Of a stretch of 64,000 nucleotides of DNA, positions 45,739 to 54,762 are shown piece by piece. Each line of letters opens with the position of its first letter. The stretch's first letter is position 1. The notes beneath the pieces are model-generated. The model was not told where the DNA came from. It did no database searches and saw only the letters and a program-made list of their open reading frames with translations. Origin of the DNA: Bombiscardovia nodaiensis (GTDB lineage: Bacteria > Actinomycetota > Actinomycetes > Actinomycetales > Bifidobacteriaceae); the NCBI GenBank assembly GCA_033127725.1, contig AP026798.1, positions 1,054,001 to 1,118,000 on the forward strand, written 5' to 3'. Both the position numbers and the translations under genes were made by a program.

Positions 45739-46965
45739 ATGGCACAGCAAGCAGAAATTCAAATTCCTCCTCAAACCAGTGAGGATCCGTATGCGGCACC
45801 GGCCAGGATGCCTTCCAGTGCCGATCGCGCTATCCGTTCTTTCCAGCCTGACGATTTCGCCGTTCCCACCCGCAAGCAGGATGATTGGCGCTTCACGCCA
45901 ATAGAGCGGCTGGAGGAGTTCTTCCAAGTCTTCCAGGCTTGTGGCAAGACTGGCTTCAGTGTGAGCAGCATGGATGGCAGTCAGCTGAACCCTGACCAAG
46001 TCTCGGTTTCCGCGATTCCTATGAGTCAGGAGCCAGCAGGCAGCGTGTTGGAGCCCAATGACCGAGTCTCAGCTGTCGAATGGGCCAGCGCGCCGCAGGC
46101 ACATGTGGTTCGCTTGCAGGGCGAGATTGAGCAACCGGTACTAGTGAAGATTACCGGGGCCGGGCAAGATTTGGATGCCCTCCACCTGGTGATTGAGGCT
46201 GCGGATCGGACACATGCCGATATCGTGGTAGAGCATGAAGGAGATGCCCGCCTGGCAGAAGGTGTTGAGATTCATACGGGCAAGGATTCACACCTGTCAA
46301 CTACCTTCATTCAAGAGTGGGAGCCGACGGCTAAAGAGGTTGCCAATCAGCGTATCCACATGGGAGACGGTGCCAGCCTGCGCCACTCGGTTGTCACCTT
46401 GGGCGGCGATGTGGTCCGTATACGTATGGATCAGGAGTTCGGCGGTGAGGGCGGTGACCTCAACATGTTGGGCATCTACTTTGTAGACCCTGGACAGCAC
46501 ATTGAGCACCGGACGATGGTGGTTCACAACTACCCGAACTGCAAGTCGCGCGTGGTCTACAAGGGCGCGCTCGACGGTCCTAAGGCACATTCCACTTGGG
46601 TGGGTAATGCTCTCATTCAGCCGACCGCACCAGGCACTGACTCCTACGAGCTCAACCGCAACCTGGTACTCACTCCTGGAGCTGTGGCCGATTCTGAGCC
46701 TAATTTGGAGATTGAGAACGGCGATATTGTCGGCGCCGGACACGCTAGCTCAGTGGGTCGCTTTGACGACGAGGAACTCTTCTACCTCCAGTCACGCGGT
46801 ATCCCTGAGCATGTTGCCCGCAAGCTCGTGGTACGAGGTTTCTTCGGCGAGCTCGTTGAACAGATTGGCATCCCGGGTGTTTCACAGCATCTGATGGATG
46901 TCATTGACCGCAGGCTGTCCAAAGGGGAGAGCGTAGAGATGAAGCACGTTTTGGAGGATAACTGA
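45739..46965 (+). CDS. sufD: Fe-S cluster assembly protein SufD
   Basis: A 408-residue SufB paralogue with the right-handed beta-helix core (TTFIQEWEPTAKEVANQRIH, GDLNMLGIYFVDPGQHIEHR, SRVVYKGALDGPKAHSTWVG) and the C-terminal GHASSVGRFDDEELFYLQSR, RGFFGELVEQI. N-terminus DDFAVPTRKQDDWRFTPIERL is typical. The ATG at 45739 is just after the sufB stop; an in-frame TTG at 45730 overlapping sufB is closer to a GGAAGGG and might be used. Confidence 0.94.
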   Translation: MAQQAEIQIPPQTSEDPYAAPARMPSSADRAIRSFQPDDFAVPTRKQDDWRFTPIERLEEFFQVFQACGKTGFSVSSMDGSQLNPDQVSVSAIPMSQEPAGSVLEPNDRVSAVEWASAPQAHVVRLQGEIEQPVLVKITGAGQDLDALHLVIEAADRTHADIVVEHEGDARLAEGVEIHTGKDSHLSTTFIQEWEPTAKEVANQRIHMGDGASLRHSVVTLGGDVVRIRMDQEFGGEGGDLNMLGIYFVDPGQHIEHRTMVVHNYPNCKSRVVYKGALDGPKAHSTWVGNALIQPTAPGTDSYELNRNLVLTPGAVADSEPNLEIENGDIVGAGHASSVGRFDDEELFYLQSRGIPEHVARKLVVRGFFGELVEQIGIPGVSQHLMDVIDRRLSKGESVEMKHVLEDN

Positions 46966-46966
46966 T

Positions 46967-47746
46967 ATGTCAACACTAGAAATTAAGGACCTGCACGTCT
47001 CGGTCGAGACGAAAGAGGGCCGTAAGCAGATTCTGAAGGGCGCTAATCTCACCGTTCACTCGGGCGAAACGCACGCTATCATGGGCCCCAACGGGTCGGG
47101 CAAGTCCACACTGGCGTACACCCTAGCCGGACACCCTAAGTACATCGTTGACTCCGGTCAGGCCCTGCTCGACGGTGAAGATATTCTCAAGATGACTGCC
47201 GATGAACGTGCCAAGGCAGGGCTCTTCCTGGCTATGCAGTACCCAGTGGAAGTTTCGGGCGTCTCCATGACGAACTTCCTGCGCACGGCTAAGACCGAAG
47301 TCGATGGGAAGGCGCCGGCCATCCGCACCTGGACTAAGGACCTGAACGAGGCCATGAAGCGACTGCGGATGGACCCCAAGTTCGCCCAGCGTTCGGTCAA
47401 CGAAGGTTTCTCTGGTGGTGAGAAAAAGCGGGCTGAAGTTCTCCAATTAGAGATTTTGAAGCCTAAATTCGCCATTCTGGATGAGACAGATTCTGGTTTG
47501 GATGTCGATGCTCTGCGTGTCGTTTCAGAGGGCGTCAACCGGGCTAAGGACAACACTGACTTGGGCATTCTGATGGTGACCCATTACACTCGCATCCTGA
47601 AGTACATCAAGCCCGACATCGTGCATGTATTCTCCGACGGGCGCTTTGTCAAGACCGGCGGGCCGGAGTTAGCGGACGAGCTGGAGGAGACAGGCTACGA
47701 TCAGTACCTGCCAGAGGGATCCAACTCCGAGTCTGCCCTGGCATAA
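46967..47746 (+). CDS. sufC: SufC ATPase of the Fe-S assembly complex
   Basis: A 259-residue ABC-type ATPase that energises SufBC2D. Walker A is GPNGSGKSTLAYTLAGHP, the signature is FSGGEKKRAEVLQLEILKP, and Walker B with D-loop is FAILDETDSGLDVDALR, all diagnostic for SufC. It starts one base after the sufD stop. Confidence 0.97.
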   Translation: MSTLEIKDLHVSVETKEGRKQILKGANLTVHSGETHAIMGPNGSGKSTLAYTLAGHPKYIVDSGQALLDGEDILKMTADERAKAGLFLAMQYPVEVSGVSMTNFLRTAKTEVDGKAPAIRTWTKDLNEAMKRLRMDPKFAQRSVNEGFSGGEKKRAEVLQLEILKPKFAILDETDSGLDVDALRVVSEGVNRAKDNTDLGILMVTHYTRILKYIKPDIVHVFSDGRFVKTGGPELADELEETGYDQYLPEGSNSESALA

Positions 47747-47792
47747 GCGGGCTGTGGCGTGAATTGGTGAGCGAGTGGCGGGAGAGGCCAAT

Positions 47793-49067
47793 ATGACGGT
47801 AGACATAGGACAAATCCGTGAGCAGTTTCCCATTCTCGGGCAAGAGGTGCACGGCCATCCACTGGTCTACTTGGACTCTGCTGCCACCGCTCAAAAGCCC
47901 CAGGTAGTCATCGACGCTGAATCGAGTTTTTATGAGCACGATAACGCCGGTGTCCACCGTGGTGCTCACGAGTTGGCCGCCCGTTCTACGATGGCTTTCG
48001 AACAGGCTCGAGCCCAGGTCGCCCAGCTCGTGGGCGCGAATTGGCAGGAAGGTCAGGAGGAGATTGTCGTTACCTCTGGTGCCACGGCCAGTCTCAACCT
48101 GCTCGCTACGGCCTTTGGCAATGCCAGCCAGGGCAGGGGAGGGCAGGCAGCTCAGCGGTTCGCTCTCGGTCCTGGAGATGAGGTCGTCATCAGCGAGGCT
48201 GAGCACCACTCGGTCTTGCTGCCTTTCCAGGAACTGTGCTACCGCACTGGGGCTACCCTCAAGTGGTTTGGCTTAGACCCGGAGGGGAGGATTCTCTCGG
48301 ACACCGCCGAGCAGGTGATCACCGAGCACACCAAAGTTGTCGCCATCACCCATATTTCCAACGTAACTGGAGCCATTACCGACCTTGACCCTATTGTCCG
48401 TCGAGCCCACGAAGTAGGCGCTCTCGTCATTCTCGATGCCTGCCAGTCTGTGCCCCACCTGCCTATCGATTTCCACGCTTTGGACGTGGATTTTGCGGCC
48501 TGGAGTGCCCATAAAATGTACGGGCCAACGGGCGTGGGCTTCCTCTACGGCAGGCGAGAATTGCTGGAAGCCCTGCCGCCAGCCAACTTCGGTGGTTCCA
48601 TGTTGGAACTGGCCTTCCTCGACCGACCAGCCCAATACATGGAGCCTCCAGCCCGATTTGAAGCTGGTACACAGCCAGTTGCGCAGGTGGTGGCCGCCGG
48701 AGTCGCCGCTCAGTGGATGAAGGACATTGGCATGGATACGATTGTCCAGCATGAGCAGACCATTACACGAGAACTCTTGAAGCTCAATTCTATCGAAGGC
48801 GTGCGCATCCTTGGACCGGTCAGCCAGCGCAAGCGCATCGGTACCGTGGCCTTTGACCTAGCAGGCGTGCACCCGCACGATGTGGGCCAGTATGTGGATT
48901 CACGCGGTATTGCTATCCGAGTGGGTCATCACTGCGCTCAGCCCGTGCACCGGCACTTCGGGCTGTTCGCCTCCAACCGCGCCTCCACTGGAATCTACAA
49001 CACAGTAGAAGATGCCAGTGAGCTGTTAGAAGCGGTCAGTGGTGCCCGGGCATTTTTCGGGGTGTAG
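47793..49067 (+). CDS. sufS: SufS-type cysteine desulfurase
   Basis: A 424-residue PLP enzyme of group II that extracts sulfur from cysteine for SufU. Marks include VYLDSAATAQKP, NAGVHRGAHELAARS, EHHSVLLPFQELC, the PLP-lysine in AAWSAHKMYGPTGVGFLYG and the persulfide Cys in RVGHHCAQPVHRHFG. The ATG at 47793 has GAGAGG 5 nt upstream; a GTG six codons earlier is less likely. Confidence 0.95.
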   Translation: MTVDIGQIREQFPILGQEVHGHPLVYLDSAATAQKPQVVIDAESSFYEHDNAGVHRGAHELAARSTMAFEQARAQVAQLVGANWQEGQEEIVVTSGATASLNLLATAFGNASQGRGGQAAQRFALGPGDEVVISEAEHHSVLLPFQELCYRTGATLKWFGLDPEGRILSDTAEQVITEHTKVVAITHISNVTGAITDLDPIVRRAHEVGALVILDACQSVPHLPIDFHALDVDFAAWSAHKMYGPTGVGFLYGRRELLEALPPANFGGSMLELAFLDRPAQYMEPPARFEAGTQPVAQVVAAGVAAQWMKDIGMDTIVQHEQTITRELLKLNSIEGVRILGPVSQRKRIGTVAFDLAGVHPHDVGQYVDSRGIAIRVGHHCAQPVHRHFGLFASNRASTGIYNTVEDASELLEAVSGARAFFGV

Positions 49068-49117
49068 CCCTTGTTCACTGGCGGCTCAGGAGCTCCTTTT
49101 AGACGAGACATACAGGT

Positions 49118-49732
49118 ATGTTAGAGAGCATGGCAGACGACTACGGCTTGAGTGAGCAAGAGTTGGAGCAGATGTACCAGGAGGTCATTCTGGACGCTGC
49201 AAAGCACCCCCATGGCAGGATTGAGGCCTCAGGCCAAGACGATCCGGCTTCGTACACGGGCTCAGCCCAGGGGAGCGCCAGCCTCCAGCTGGAACATGAG
49301 TACTGCGTGCCGGCTCAATCCCAGCAGTTTAACCCCACCTGCGGCGACACGGCTACCGTGCATGTGGAGGTCTCCGATGGTTCTGACGGCAAACCTAACC
49401 GGATCGAACGCATTGTCTGGGACGGGCAGGGTTGCTCTATATCGCAGGCCAGTCTGTCGATTATGGTGGACTTGGTCCAGGGGCAGGCAGTGAGCAAAGC
49501 TATGGAGTTGGCGCAGTCCTTCCAGCAGCTGATGGAGTCGCGTGGAGCTGGATTGCCTGATGATGAGGCCAATGAGGCCCTTGGCGATGCTGTTGTTTTC
49601 CAAGGTGCCTCCCGATATCCCATGCGCATCAAGTGTGCGCTCTTGGGCTGGGAGGGAATGAAAGCGTCGGTAGCACTGGCTCTGACGCAAATTGCAAGCA
49701 AGTCTGGCGTGAGCGCCGACGGGCAGAAGTGA
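49118..49732 (+). CDS. sufU: SufU-type sulfur-transfer protein
   Basis: A 204-residue IscU-fold protein that accepts sulfur from SufS. The three conserved Cys are visible in QFNPTCGDTATVHVEV, WDGQGCSISQASLSIMVD and YPMRIKCALLGWEG, with the Asp partner. An insert of about 35 residues after the N-terminal YQEVILDAAKHPHGR region makes it longer than the usual 140-150 residues. A second in-frame ATG lies four codons in. Confidence 0.93.
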   Translation: MLESMADDYGLSEQELEQMYQEVILDAAKHPHGRIEASGQDDPASYTGSAQGSASLQLEHEYCVPAQSQQFNPTCGDTATVHVEVSDGSDGKPNRIERIVWDGQGCSISQASLSIMVDLVQGQAVSKAMELAQSFQQLMESRGAGLPDDEANEALGDAVVFQGASRYPMRIKCALLGWEGMKASVALALTQIASKSGVSADGQK

Positions 49733-49739
49733 GGGAGAC

Positions 49740-50270
49740 ATGGCAGATTGGCAAGCAGAGGTTGCGCCAGCTGAGCAGGAGAGCGAGCAAGCTTCTCAGA
49801 CGATAACTGCCCAGGCTGCCTCAGATGGGCAGTCGGTGGCACAAGAGTCTCAGGCGCCCCAGGTCGACGCCCAGGCCTTGAGCGAGCTCAGTACGCGCGG
49901 TGAGGAAGCTATTCCCCTCAAGGCTGTGGACGAGATTGGCCGGGCTACAGCAAAAGATGTCCGCGAAGCCCTTCACCAGGTCATCGACCCTGAACTCGGT
50001 ATTGACGTGGTTGACTTAGGTCTGGTTTATGGGGTGGAGATTGACGAATTAGGTCGAGCGATAATTACGATGACCCTGACCACGCCCGCCTGCCCGCTGA
50101 CTGGCTTAATTGAGGACGAATGCGCCCAGATGTTGGCCGGACTGGTGGAAGAATTCCGCATTGACTGGACGTGGACACCCCGTTGGTCACTCAACATGAT
50201 TACTCCCGAAGGCAAGGAGCAGCTCGCAGCCATCGGCCTCAACATCGACAATTTACCGATTGCTTATTGA
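49740..50270 (+). CDS. sufT: SufT-like metal-sulfur cluster assembly factor (DUF59)
   Basis: A 176-residue protein with a C-terminal DUF59/MIP18 domain: VIDPELGIDVVDLGLVYGVE, ITMTLTTPACPLTGLIEDE and the end DNLPIAY. The first 70 residues are an acidic Gln/Ala/Ser-rich low-complexity extension that looks disordered. SufT-like factors help mature Fe-S proteins. It follows sufU by 7 bp with GAGGGAG upstream and closes the operon. Confidence 0.9.
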   Translation: MADWQAEVAPAEQESEQASQTITAQAASDGQSVAQESQAPQVDAQALSELSTRGEEAIPLKAVDEIGRATAKDVREALHQVIDPELGIDVVDLGLVYGVEIDELGRAIITMTLTTPACPLTGLIEDECAQMLAGLVEEFRIDWTWTPRWSLNMITPEGKEQLAAIGLNIDNLPIAY

Positions 50271-50433
50271 GCTCCTGATCGGGCATTTTGCGCCTGCCTG
50301 GTCCTGCGGCGTGTTGCCAGGGTTTGGCGTATCTTGGTGGGGCTTCGCTGCCTCGAGCGTCTGGCCTGCGTAATAATATGGGGTTTCCGGTCCGCCGTGA
50401 CCGGCACGGCGAATGAGAAGAAAGCATTATTCA

Positions 50434-51741
50434 ATGTCAATTTTCATGGGCTGGAAACTCCACGGCGATGGCAAGACCTTAGCTCCTGGTGAAGTTGTTG
50501 AACCAGACGAGCGGCTCACCTGGCCGAGGACGGCAGGTATTGGTGCCCAACACGTGATAGCGATGTTTGGATCAACCTTCCTGGTTCCTATCCTGACAGG
50601 GTTTGATCCGTCAACCACATTATTCTTTACAGCGCTTTCTACAGCGCTGTTTTTGTTAATAAACACCAATCGGCTGCCCTCGTATCTGGGCAGCTCTTTT
50701 GGTTTTATAGCCCCTGTTATGGCCGTCACCGCCGCCCACAAGGGTCTGGCTGTCGCCTCCTTCGGCATCATGGTGACCGGCGCCCTACTGGCTGTCATCG
50801 GTTTGATTGTGCGCTTCGCTGGAGCCAAGTGGATTGACATGATTATGCCTCCGACGGTGACCGGCGCCATTGTGGCCATCATCGGCTTTAACCTGGCACC
50901 CTCCGCTTGGAAGAACTTCAAGGGCGCCCCGCTCACGGCCCTGGTCACCCTACTCGCGGTCATGCTTATCGCCGTCCTCTTCAGGGGGCTCATTGGGCGC
51001 CTGAACATCCTCCTGGGTGTCATCGTGGGCTACATCTTCGCCGTCACTCAGGGCCAGGTGGACTTCACTGCTGTCAAGCAGGCGGCCTGGTTCGGTCTGC
51101 CTCATTTTCACCTACCGCAAGCGGACCCATCGGTCTTGGCCATGTTCATCCCCGTTGTCCTGGTCTTGGTTGCCGAAAACATTGGTCATGTTAAGTCGGT
51201 GGCGCTCATGACTGGCCGCAACTACGATGACCAAATTGGCACGGCCCTGATGTCGGATGGTATCGGCACCTTCTTCGCGGGCTTGGGCGGCGGCTCGGGC
51301 ACCACGACCTACGCTGAGAACATTGGCGTCATGGCTGCCACTAAGGTCTACTCAACGGCTGCCTACTGGTGCGCGGCCCTCTTCGCCTTCCTCCTGAGCC
51401 TGTGCCCCAAGTTCGGTGCCATTATCAACACGATTCCCGGCGGCGTGCTCGGGGGAGTGACCACCCTGCTCTACGGCATGATCGGCATGTTGGGCGTGCG
51501 CATCTGGGTGGACAACAAGGTGGACTTCGCAAAGTCGGTCAACATGACGGTCGGTGCTGTGGTCATGATTGTCGGTATCGCCGACTTCACCTTCGCCCTG
51601 GGCGGTGTCTCCTTCAACGGCATAGCCATCGGCTCGGTCGCCACCCTGGTCATCTACCACGGGCTCAAGGCCATCGGTCGCCTGCGCGGCACTGTCATCG
51701 GCGACGATTACCTACATGAAGAGACCCCGTCTCACGAGTAA
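50434..51741 (+). CDS. Uracil permease, NCS2 family (UraA-like)
   Basis: A 435-residue, 14-TM-type nucleobase symporter. Marks: LTWPRTAGIGAQHVIAMFGS, FLVPILTGFDPSTTLFFTAL, SFGFIAPVMAV, the substrate-site segment VLVAENIGHVKSVALMTGRN and GGGSGTTTYAENIGVMAATK. The AENIG repeats favour uracil over xanthine. I chose the ATG at 50434 because AAGAAAG lies 10 nt upstream; an in-frame ATG at 50413 overlaps that site. A -10-like TAATAT lies near 50372. The second NCS2 permease in the window (23521-24963) is distinct. Confidence 0.88.
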   Translation: MSIFMGWKLHGDGKTLAPGEVVEPDERLTWPRTAGIGAQHVIAMFGSTFLVPILTGFDPSTTLFFTALSTALFLLINTNRLPSYLGSSFGFIAPVMAVTAAHKGLAVASFGIMVTGALLAVIGLIVRFAGAKWIDMIMPPTVTGAIVAIIGFNLAPSAWKNFKGAPLTALVTLLAVMLIAVLFRGLIGRLNILLGVIVGYIFAVTQGQVDFTAVKQAAWFGLPHFHLPQADPSVLAMFIPVVLVLVAENIGHVKSVALMTGRNYDDQIGTALMSDGIGTFFAGLGGGSGTTTYAENIGVMAATKVYSTAAYWCAALFAFLLSLCPKFGAIINTIPGGVLGGVTTLLYGMIGMLGVRIWVDNKVDFAKSVNMTVGAVVMIVGIADFTFALGGVSFNGIAIGSVATLVIYHGLKAIGRLRGTVIGDDYLHEETPSHE

Positions 51742-51759
51742 TCTCGCACTCGACTGACA

Positions 51760-51825
51760 ATTTTGGGCACTTTCGCATGTTTTAGGGTGATAACAGACGA
51801 AAAAACGTGCGGAAGTGCCCAAAAT
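51760..51825 (+). terminator. Long inverted repeat after the uracil permease
   Basis: Arms of 24 bp at 51760-51783 and 51802-51825 (ends ATTTTGGGCACTT / AAGTGCCCAAAAT) are separated by 18 nt. The only two departures are U-G wobbles when read as + strand RNA but A-C mismatches on the minus strand, so the hairpin suits the permease transcript and is probably its terminator. The arms start and end symmetrically in an AT-rich run. Confidence 0.65.
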
Positions 51826-51995
51826 ACGTTTGGTGAACACTGCAGCGCCTCAGCAGGGTGGCCTTCAGCGGGCGGGAAGGGGAGTCGCCGTACCCGGTTA
51901 CCGAGCCAAGTGCGGTGAGCTAGAGCAATACAGGGGGTTTGGATTAGTGCTGCCAAACCCATTTTCTGCAGCTCAGTCTTGCGGTTCGACTAACC

Positions 51996-52850
51996 CTAAC
52001 CCTTAGGCCGGGTAGCGTAAAAAGCCACTGCCGAAGAAGCTGCCACGTTCAGGGAGTCAACACCGTGGCTCATAGGGATACGGACCGTGAGATCGGCTTG
52101 AGCAATGGTGTGCGGGCTCAATCCATCGCCCTCGGTGCCGAAGATGAGTGCGAGCTTGTCAATCTGCCCGGAATCCAGGCGCTCAGTGAGTTCGTCGAGG
52201 CTCAGGGAATCGTCTCGTAAGGCCATGGCTACGGTGGTGAACCCCAGCTCGTGGAGCTCTGCCAGTCCTGCTCTGGGCCAGTAGGTGAGGTCATCGCCGC
52301 CAATCCTGGTCCATGGCACTTGGAAAACAGTGCCCATAGATACGCGAGCCGCCCGCCGGTAGAGGGGGTCCGAGCAGGAGGGCGTGACCAAGACGGCGTC
52401 CACATCCAGGGCTGCAGCCGAGCGCATGATGGCCCCAATATTGGTGTGGTCTACGATATTTTCCATGACGGCCACCCGTTCAGCCCCAGCGCAGAGGTCG
52501 GCTACGGAGGGCAGGGGCCAGCGGCGCATAGCGGCGAGCGCTCCCCGGTGCAGGCGGTATCCAGTGATGTGCTTGAGCTGGTCGGGAGAGGCTACATAGA
52601 CCGGCACGTTTACCCCCCAACGGCTGTCCACCTCTTGAAAGGTCTCGCTCATGCCTTCAAGCCAGGGTTCTTCTACCAGGAAGGAAATGGGTTCAACTCC
52701 GGCGGCGAGCGCGCGGCTTATAACCTTAGGTGATTCCGCAATAAAGAGCCCCTTGGCCGGTTCCAGTCGGTTGCGCAGCTGCAGCTCCGTCAGATGCGTG
52801 TAGGCGTCCAGCCGCTCGTCCTCAATGGATTCAATTGCTGTAATGAGCAA
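51996..52850 (-). CDS. SpoU/TrmH-family RNA 2'-O-methyltransferase
   Basis: A 284-residue SPOUT methyltransferase. The three SpoU motifs are clear: ENIVDHTNIGAIMRSAAALD, LIFGTEGDGLS and IPMSHGVDSLNVAASSAVAF, which make the SAM-binding trefoil knot. An N-terminal L30e-like RNA-binding region carries LFIAESPKVISRALAAG. It probably methylates a ribose in 23S rRNA or tRNA; the site cannot be told. It converges on the permease gene. Confidence 0.9.
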   Translation of the reverse strand: MLITAIESIEDERLDAYTHLTELQLRNRLEPAKGLFIAESPKVISRALAAGVEPISFLVEEPWLEGMSETFQEVDSRWGVNVPVYVASPDQLKHITGYRLHRGALAAMRRWPLPSVADLCAGAERVAVMENIVDHTNIGAIMRSAAALDVDAVLVTPSCSDPLYRRAARVSMGTVFQVPWTRIGGDDLTYWPRAGLAELHELGFTTVAMALRDDSLSLDELTERLDSGQIDKLALIFGTEGDGLSPHTIAQADLTVRIPMSHGVDSLNVAASSAVAFYATRPKG

Positions 52851-53047
52851 GGTGACCGCCTTCCTGCTGTGCGCTCTCGACTATTCTACGATCATAGGTG
52901 GCCCTGCGGGCAAGCGAGGACTGAGCATATTCAACGAGCACTTGCAGGACAATGTGATAGTTACGGTGTTCGGAGCGTCACATATCAGGTGTGAGCACTG
53001 CAGGGGAGAGGGAACTCGAAGGGCTTTATCAATTGGAGAAGATGAAG

Positions 53048-53063
53048 GCTCTTGCGTGAGCCA
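53048..53063 (-). terminator. Weak terminator-like hairpin after tRNA-Leu
   Basis: On the minus strand GGCTC-ACGCAA-GAGCC is followed by TTCATCTTC, 7 nt after the tRNA 3' end. A 5-bp stem only, so tentative. Confidence 0.35.
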
Positions 53064-53070
53064 AGAAGAG

Positions 53071-53158
53071 TGTCCGGAGCGGGAGTCGAACCCGCATGCC
53101 CGTATAAATTAGGCACTAGCACCTCAAGCTAGCGCGTCTACCATTCCGCCACCCGGAC
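53071..53158 (-). tRNA. tRNA-Leu (anticodon GAG)
   Basis: An 88-nt type II tRNA. Acceptor stem GTCCGGG pairs with TCCGGAC (one G-U), discriminator A; D-arm with AATGGTAGAC; anticodon stem GCTAGC-type with loop TTGAGGT giving anticodon GAG; a long variable arm; T-arm GCGGGTTCGACTCCCGC. The CCA end is not encoded. It reads CUC/CUU leucine codons. Confidence 0.97.
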
Positions 53159-53397
53159 AGGTGCAACAACAACATCAATACTATAACACTCCGCCGCAGT
53201 CTGCGCATGGGCTAGGCCTTCCAGCGTGTCGCTGCGCTCACTGTCTCGCCGCAAGATTGGGGGAGGACTGAGACTCGTACCCTGTATCTATCTGCTGTTT
53301 CCGCCCAGGAGCAGACCACTCCTATTCTCCTGTGTCACGAGCCTGTACAGTAGGGGAGAGCGAGAACAGTTCGGGGCATGTCGCTAATCTAGCAAGC

Positions 53398-54216
53398 ATG
53401 ACTGCTCCGCTTTTTCTCTTCGACCCCACCTGCGACGATACGCCCGTCAACACTGACGAGCTGCACACGGGTTGGAAACTGACCCTGCCGGCGCATGTGC
53501 GCAAACACGCCCTTCAGGTCTTGCGTTTGCAGGAGGGGGACCACCTGCAGCTCTCGGACGGGGCAGGCCTGCGCATCCAGGCGCGGTTGGAGGACACGTC
53601 TTCTGGTTTGGTGGAGGTCACGGCGGTGGGCAAGGAGCCGAGCGCGCTGGTAAAGGTGAGCTTGGTTCAGGCTCTAGCAAAAGGCGGCCACGACGAGCAG
53701 GCTATAGACATGGCCACCCAAATCGGGCTTAACGCGGTAATTCCCTGGCAGGCGGATCGCTCCATCGTGAAGTGGAAAGCGGACAAGATGGAGCGCAAGT
53801 GGGGCAATGTGCTCCATGCGGCTTGCGAGCAGTCGCGCAGGGCTTGGCTGCCCACGCTGCATTCCTGCTGTAGCTCCCGGCAGCTGGCGTCCTACTGCCG
53901 GGGGCAGAGCGAGCAAGGCAACCTCGTGCTCCTTCTCCACCAGGATGCTGCTCAATCCTGGCAGCAAGTTCGCAGCCGGGTGCAGGCCTTGAGCCAGCAG
54001 GCACAGGAGCGCGAAATATGCGTGATCGTAGGGCCGGAAGGTGGAGTGAGCGACGCGGAAGCTGAGGCTCTGGTGGCTGCGGGAGCTGTCGCTACTCGCA
54101 TGGGAGCCAATATTCTGCGCGCTTCGGCAGCAGGACCCGTGGCCATATCCATTATTAGCGACTGGCTAGGTCGCTTCGACCACGTTCCCGGTTCTTTGCA
54201 GCCCCTTGCGCTCTAG
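53398..54216 (+). CDS. rsmE: 16S rRNA m3U1498 methyltransferase RsmE
   Basis: RsmE methylates N3 of U1498 in the decoding centre. The 272-residue SPOUT protein shows HVRKHALQVLRLQEGDHLQL (PUA-like N-domain), SLVQALAKGGHDEQAIDMAT, LGLxxIxP-type GLNAVIPWQADRSIVKW, CEQSRRAWLPTL and IVGPEGGVSDAEAEALVAAG. I placed the start at the ATG of MTAPLFLFD, as in the family; upstream in-frame codons look non-conserved. Confidence 0.93.
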   Translation: MTAPLFLFDPTCDDTPVNTDELHTGWKLTLPAHVRKHALQVLRLQEGDHLQLSDGAGLRIQARLEDTSSGLVEVTAVGKEPSALVKVSLVQALAKGGHDEQAIDMATQIGLNAVIPWQADRSIVKWKADKMERKWGNVLHAACEQSRRAWLPTLHSCCSSRQLASYCRGQSEQGNLVLLLHQDAAQSWQQVRSRVQALSQQAQEREICVIVGPEGGVSDAEAEALVAAGAVATRMGANILRASAAGPVAISIISDWLGRFDHVPGSLQPLAL

Positions 54217-54305
54217 GATTCAAGCCGCCCAGTAGGCCCTTCATTTATCCTGCTCAAGCCATAAGATGGGAGTATACGAGTTGGGTGATATGGCAAGGAG
54301 TGCTC

Positions 54306-54680
54306 ATGAGCGAACAGCAAACAGTGGATGACTGCCTTTTCTGCAAGATCATTGCCGGGCAGGTGCCTAGCAATAAGGTCTACGAAGACGAGCGTGTGTA
54401 CGCCTTTAAGGACATTGAACCCAAGGCAAAAGTCCACGTACTGGTCGTGCCCAAGCAGCACTACGCCAACATTGCCAAGGTTGCTCAGGCCGATCCTGAG
54501 CTCCTGGCGCACATGGTCGAGGTCGCGCAGGGGATTGCCGATCAGACCTATCGTGGGCAATTCCGTCTCATCTGCAACACCGGTGAGCTGGCGGGGCAGT
54601 CCGTCTTCCATGCCCACGCGCATGTGCTGACTGGCGAAGACCTGCGTGACCTTCCTATGAGCGCGTCTGACCAGGCGTGA
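54306..54680 (+). CDS. HIT-family nucleotide hydrolase
   Basis: A 124-residue HIT (HINT-like) protein: DCLFCKIIAGQVPSNKVYED at the start, VLVVPKQHYANIA and the histidine triad SVFHAHAHVLTG near the C-terminus. These cleave nucleoside phosphoramidates such as aminoacyl-AMP. AAGGAG lies 6 nt upstream of the ATG. It precedes phoH by 82 bp. Confidence 0.93.
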   Translation: MSEQQTVDDCLFCKIIAGQVPSNKVYEDERVYAFKDIEPKAKVHVLVVPKQHYANIAKVAQADPELLAHMVEVAQGIADQTYRGQFRLICNTGELAGQSVFHAHAHVLTGEDLRDLPMSASDQA

Positions 54681-54762
54681 ACGCTCTACGGCTGCCAGCT
54701 GTTGCCAGCGAACAGCATTTTCTCCCTCCTGACCCCTATCCCTTCTACTAGTAAAGGTTGCT

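Noticed and set aside
52825..53112. 95-codon frame running into tRNA-Leu
   Set aside because: It overlaps the tRNA gene and lacks a binding site.
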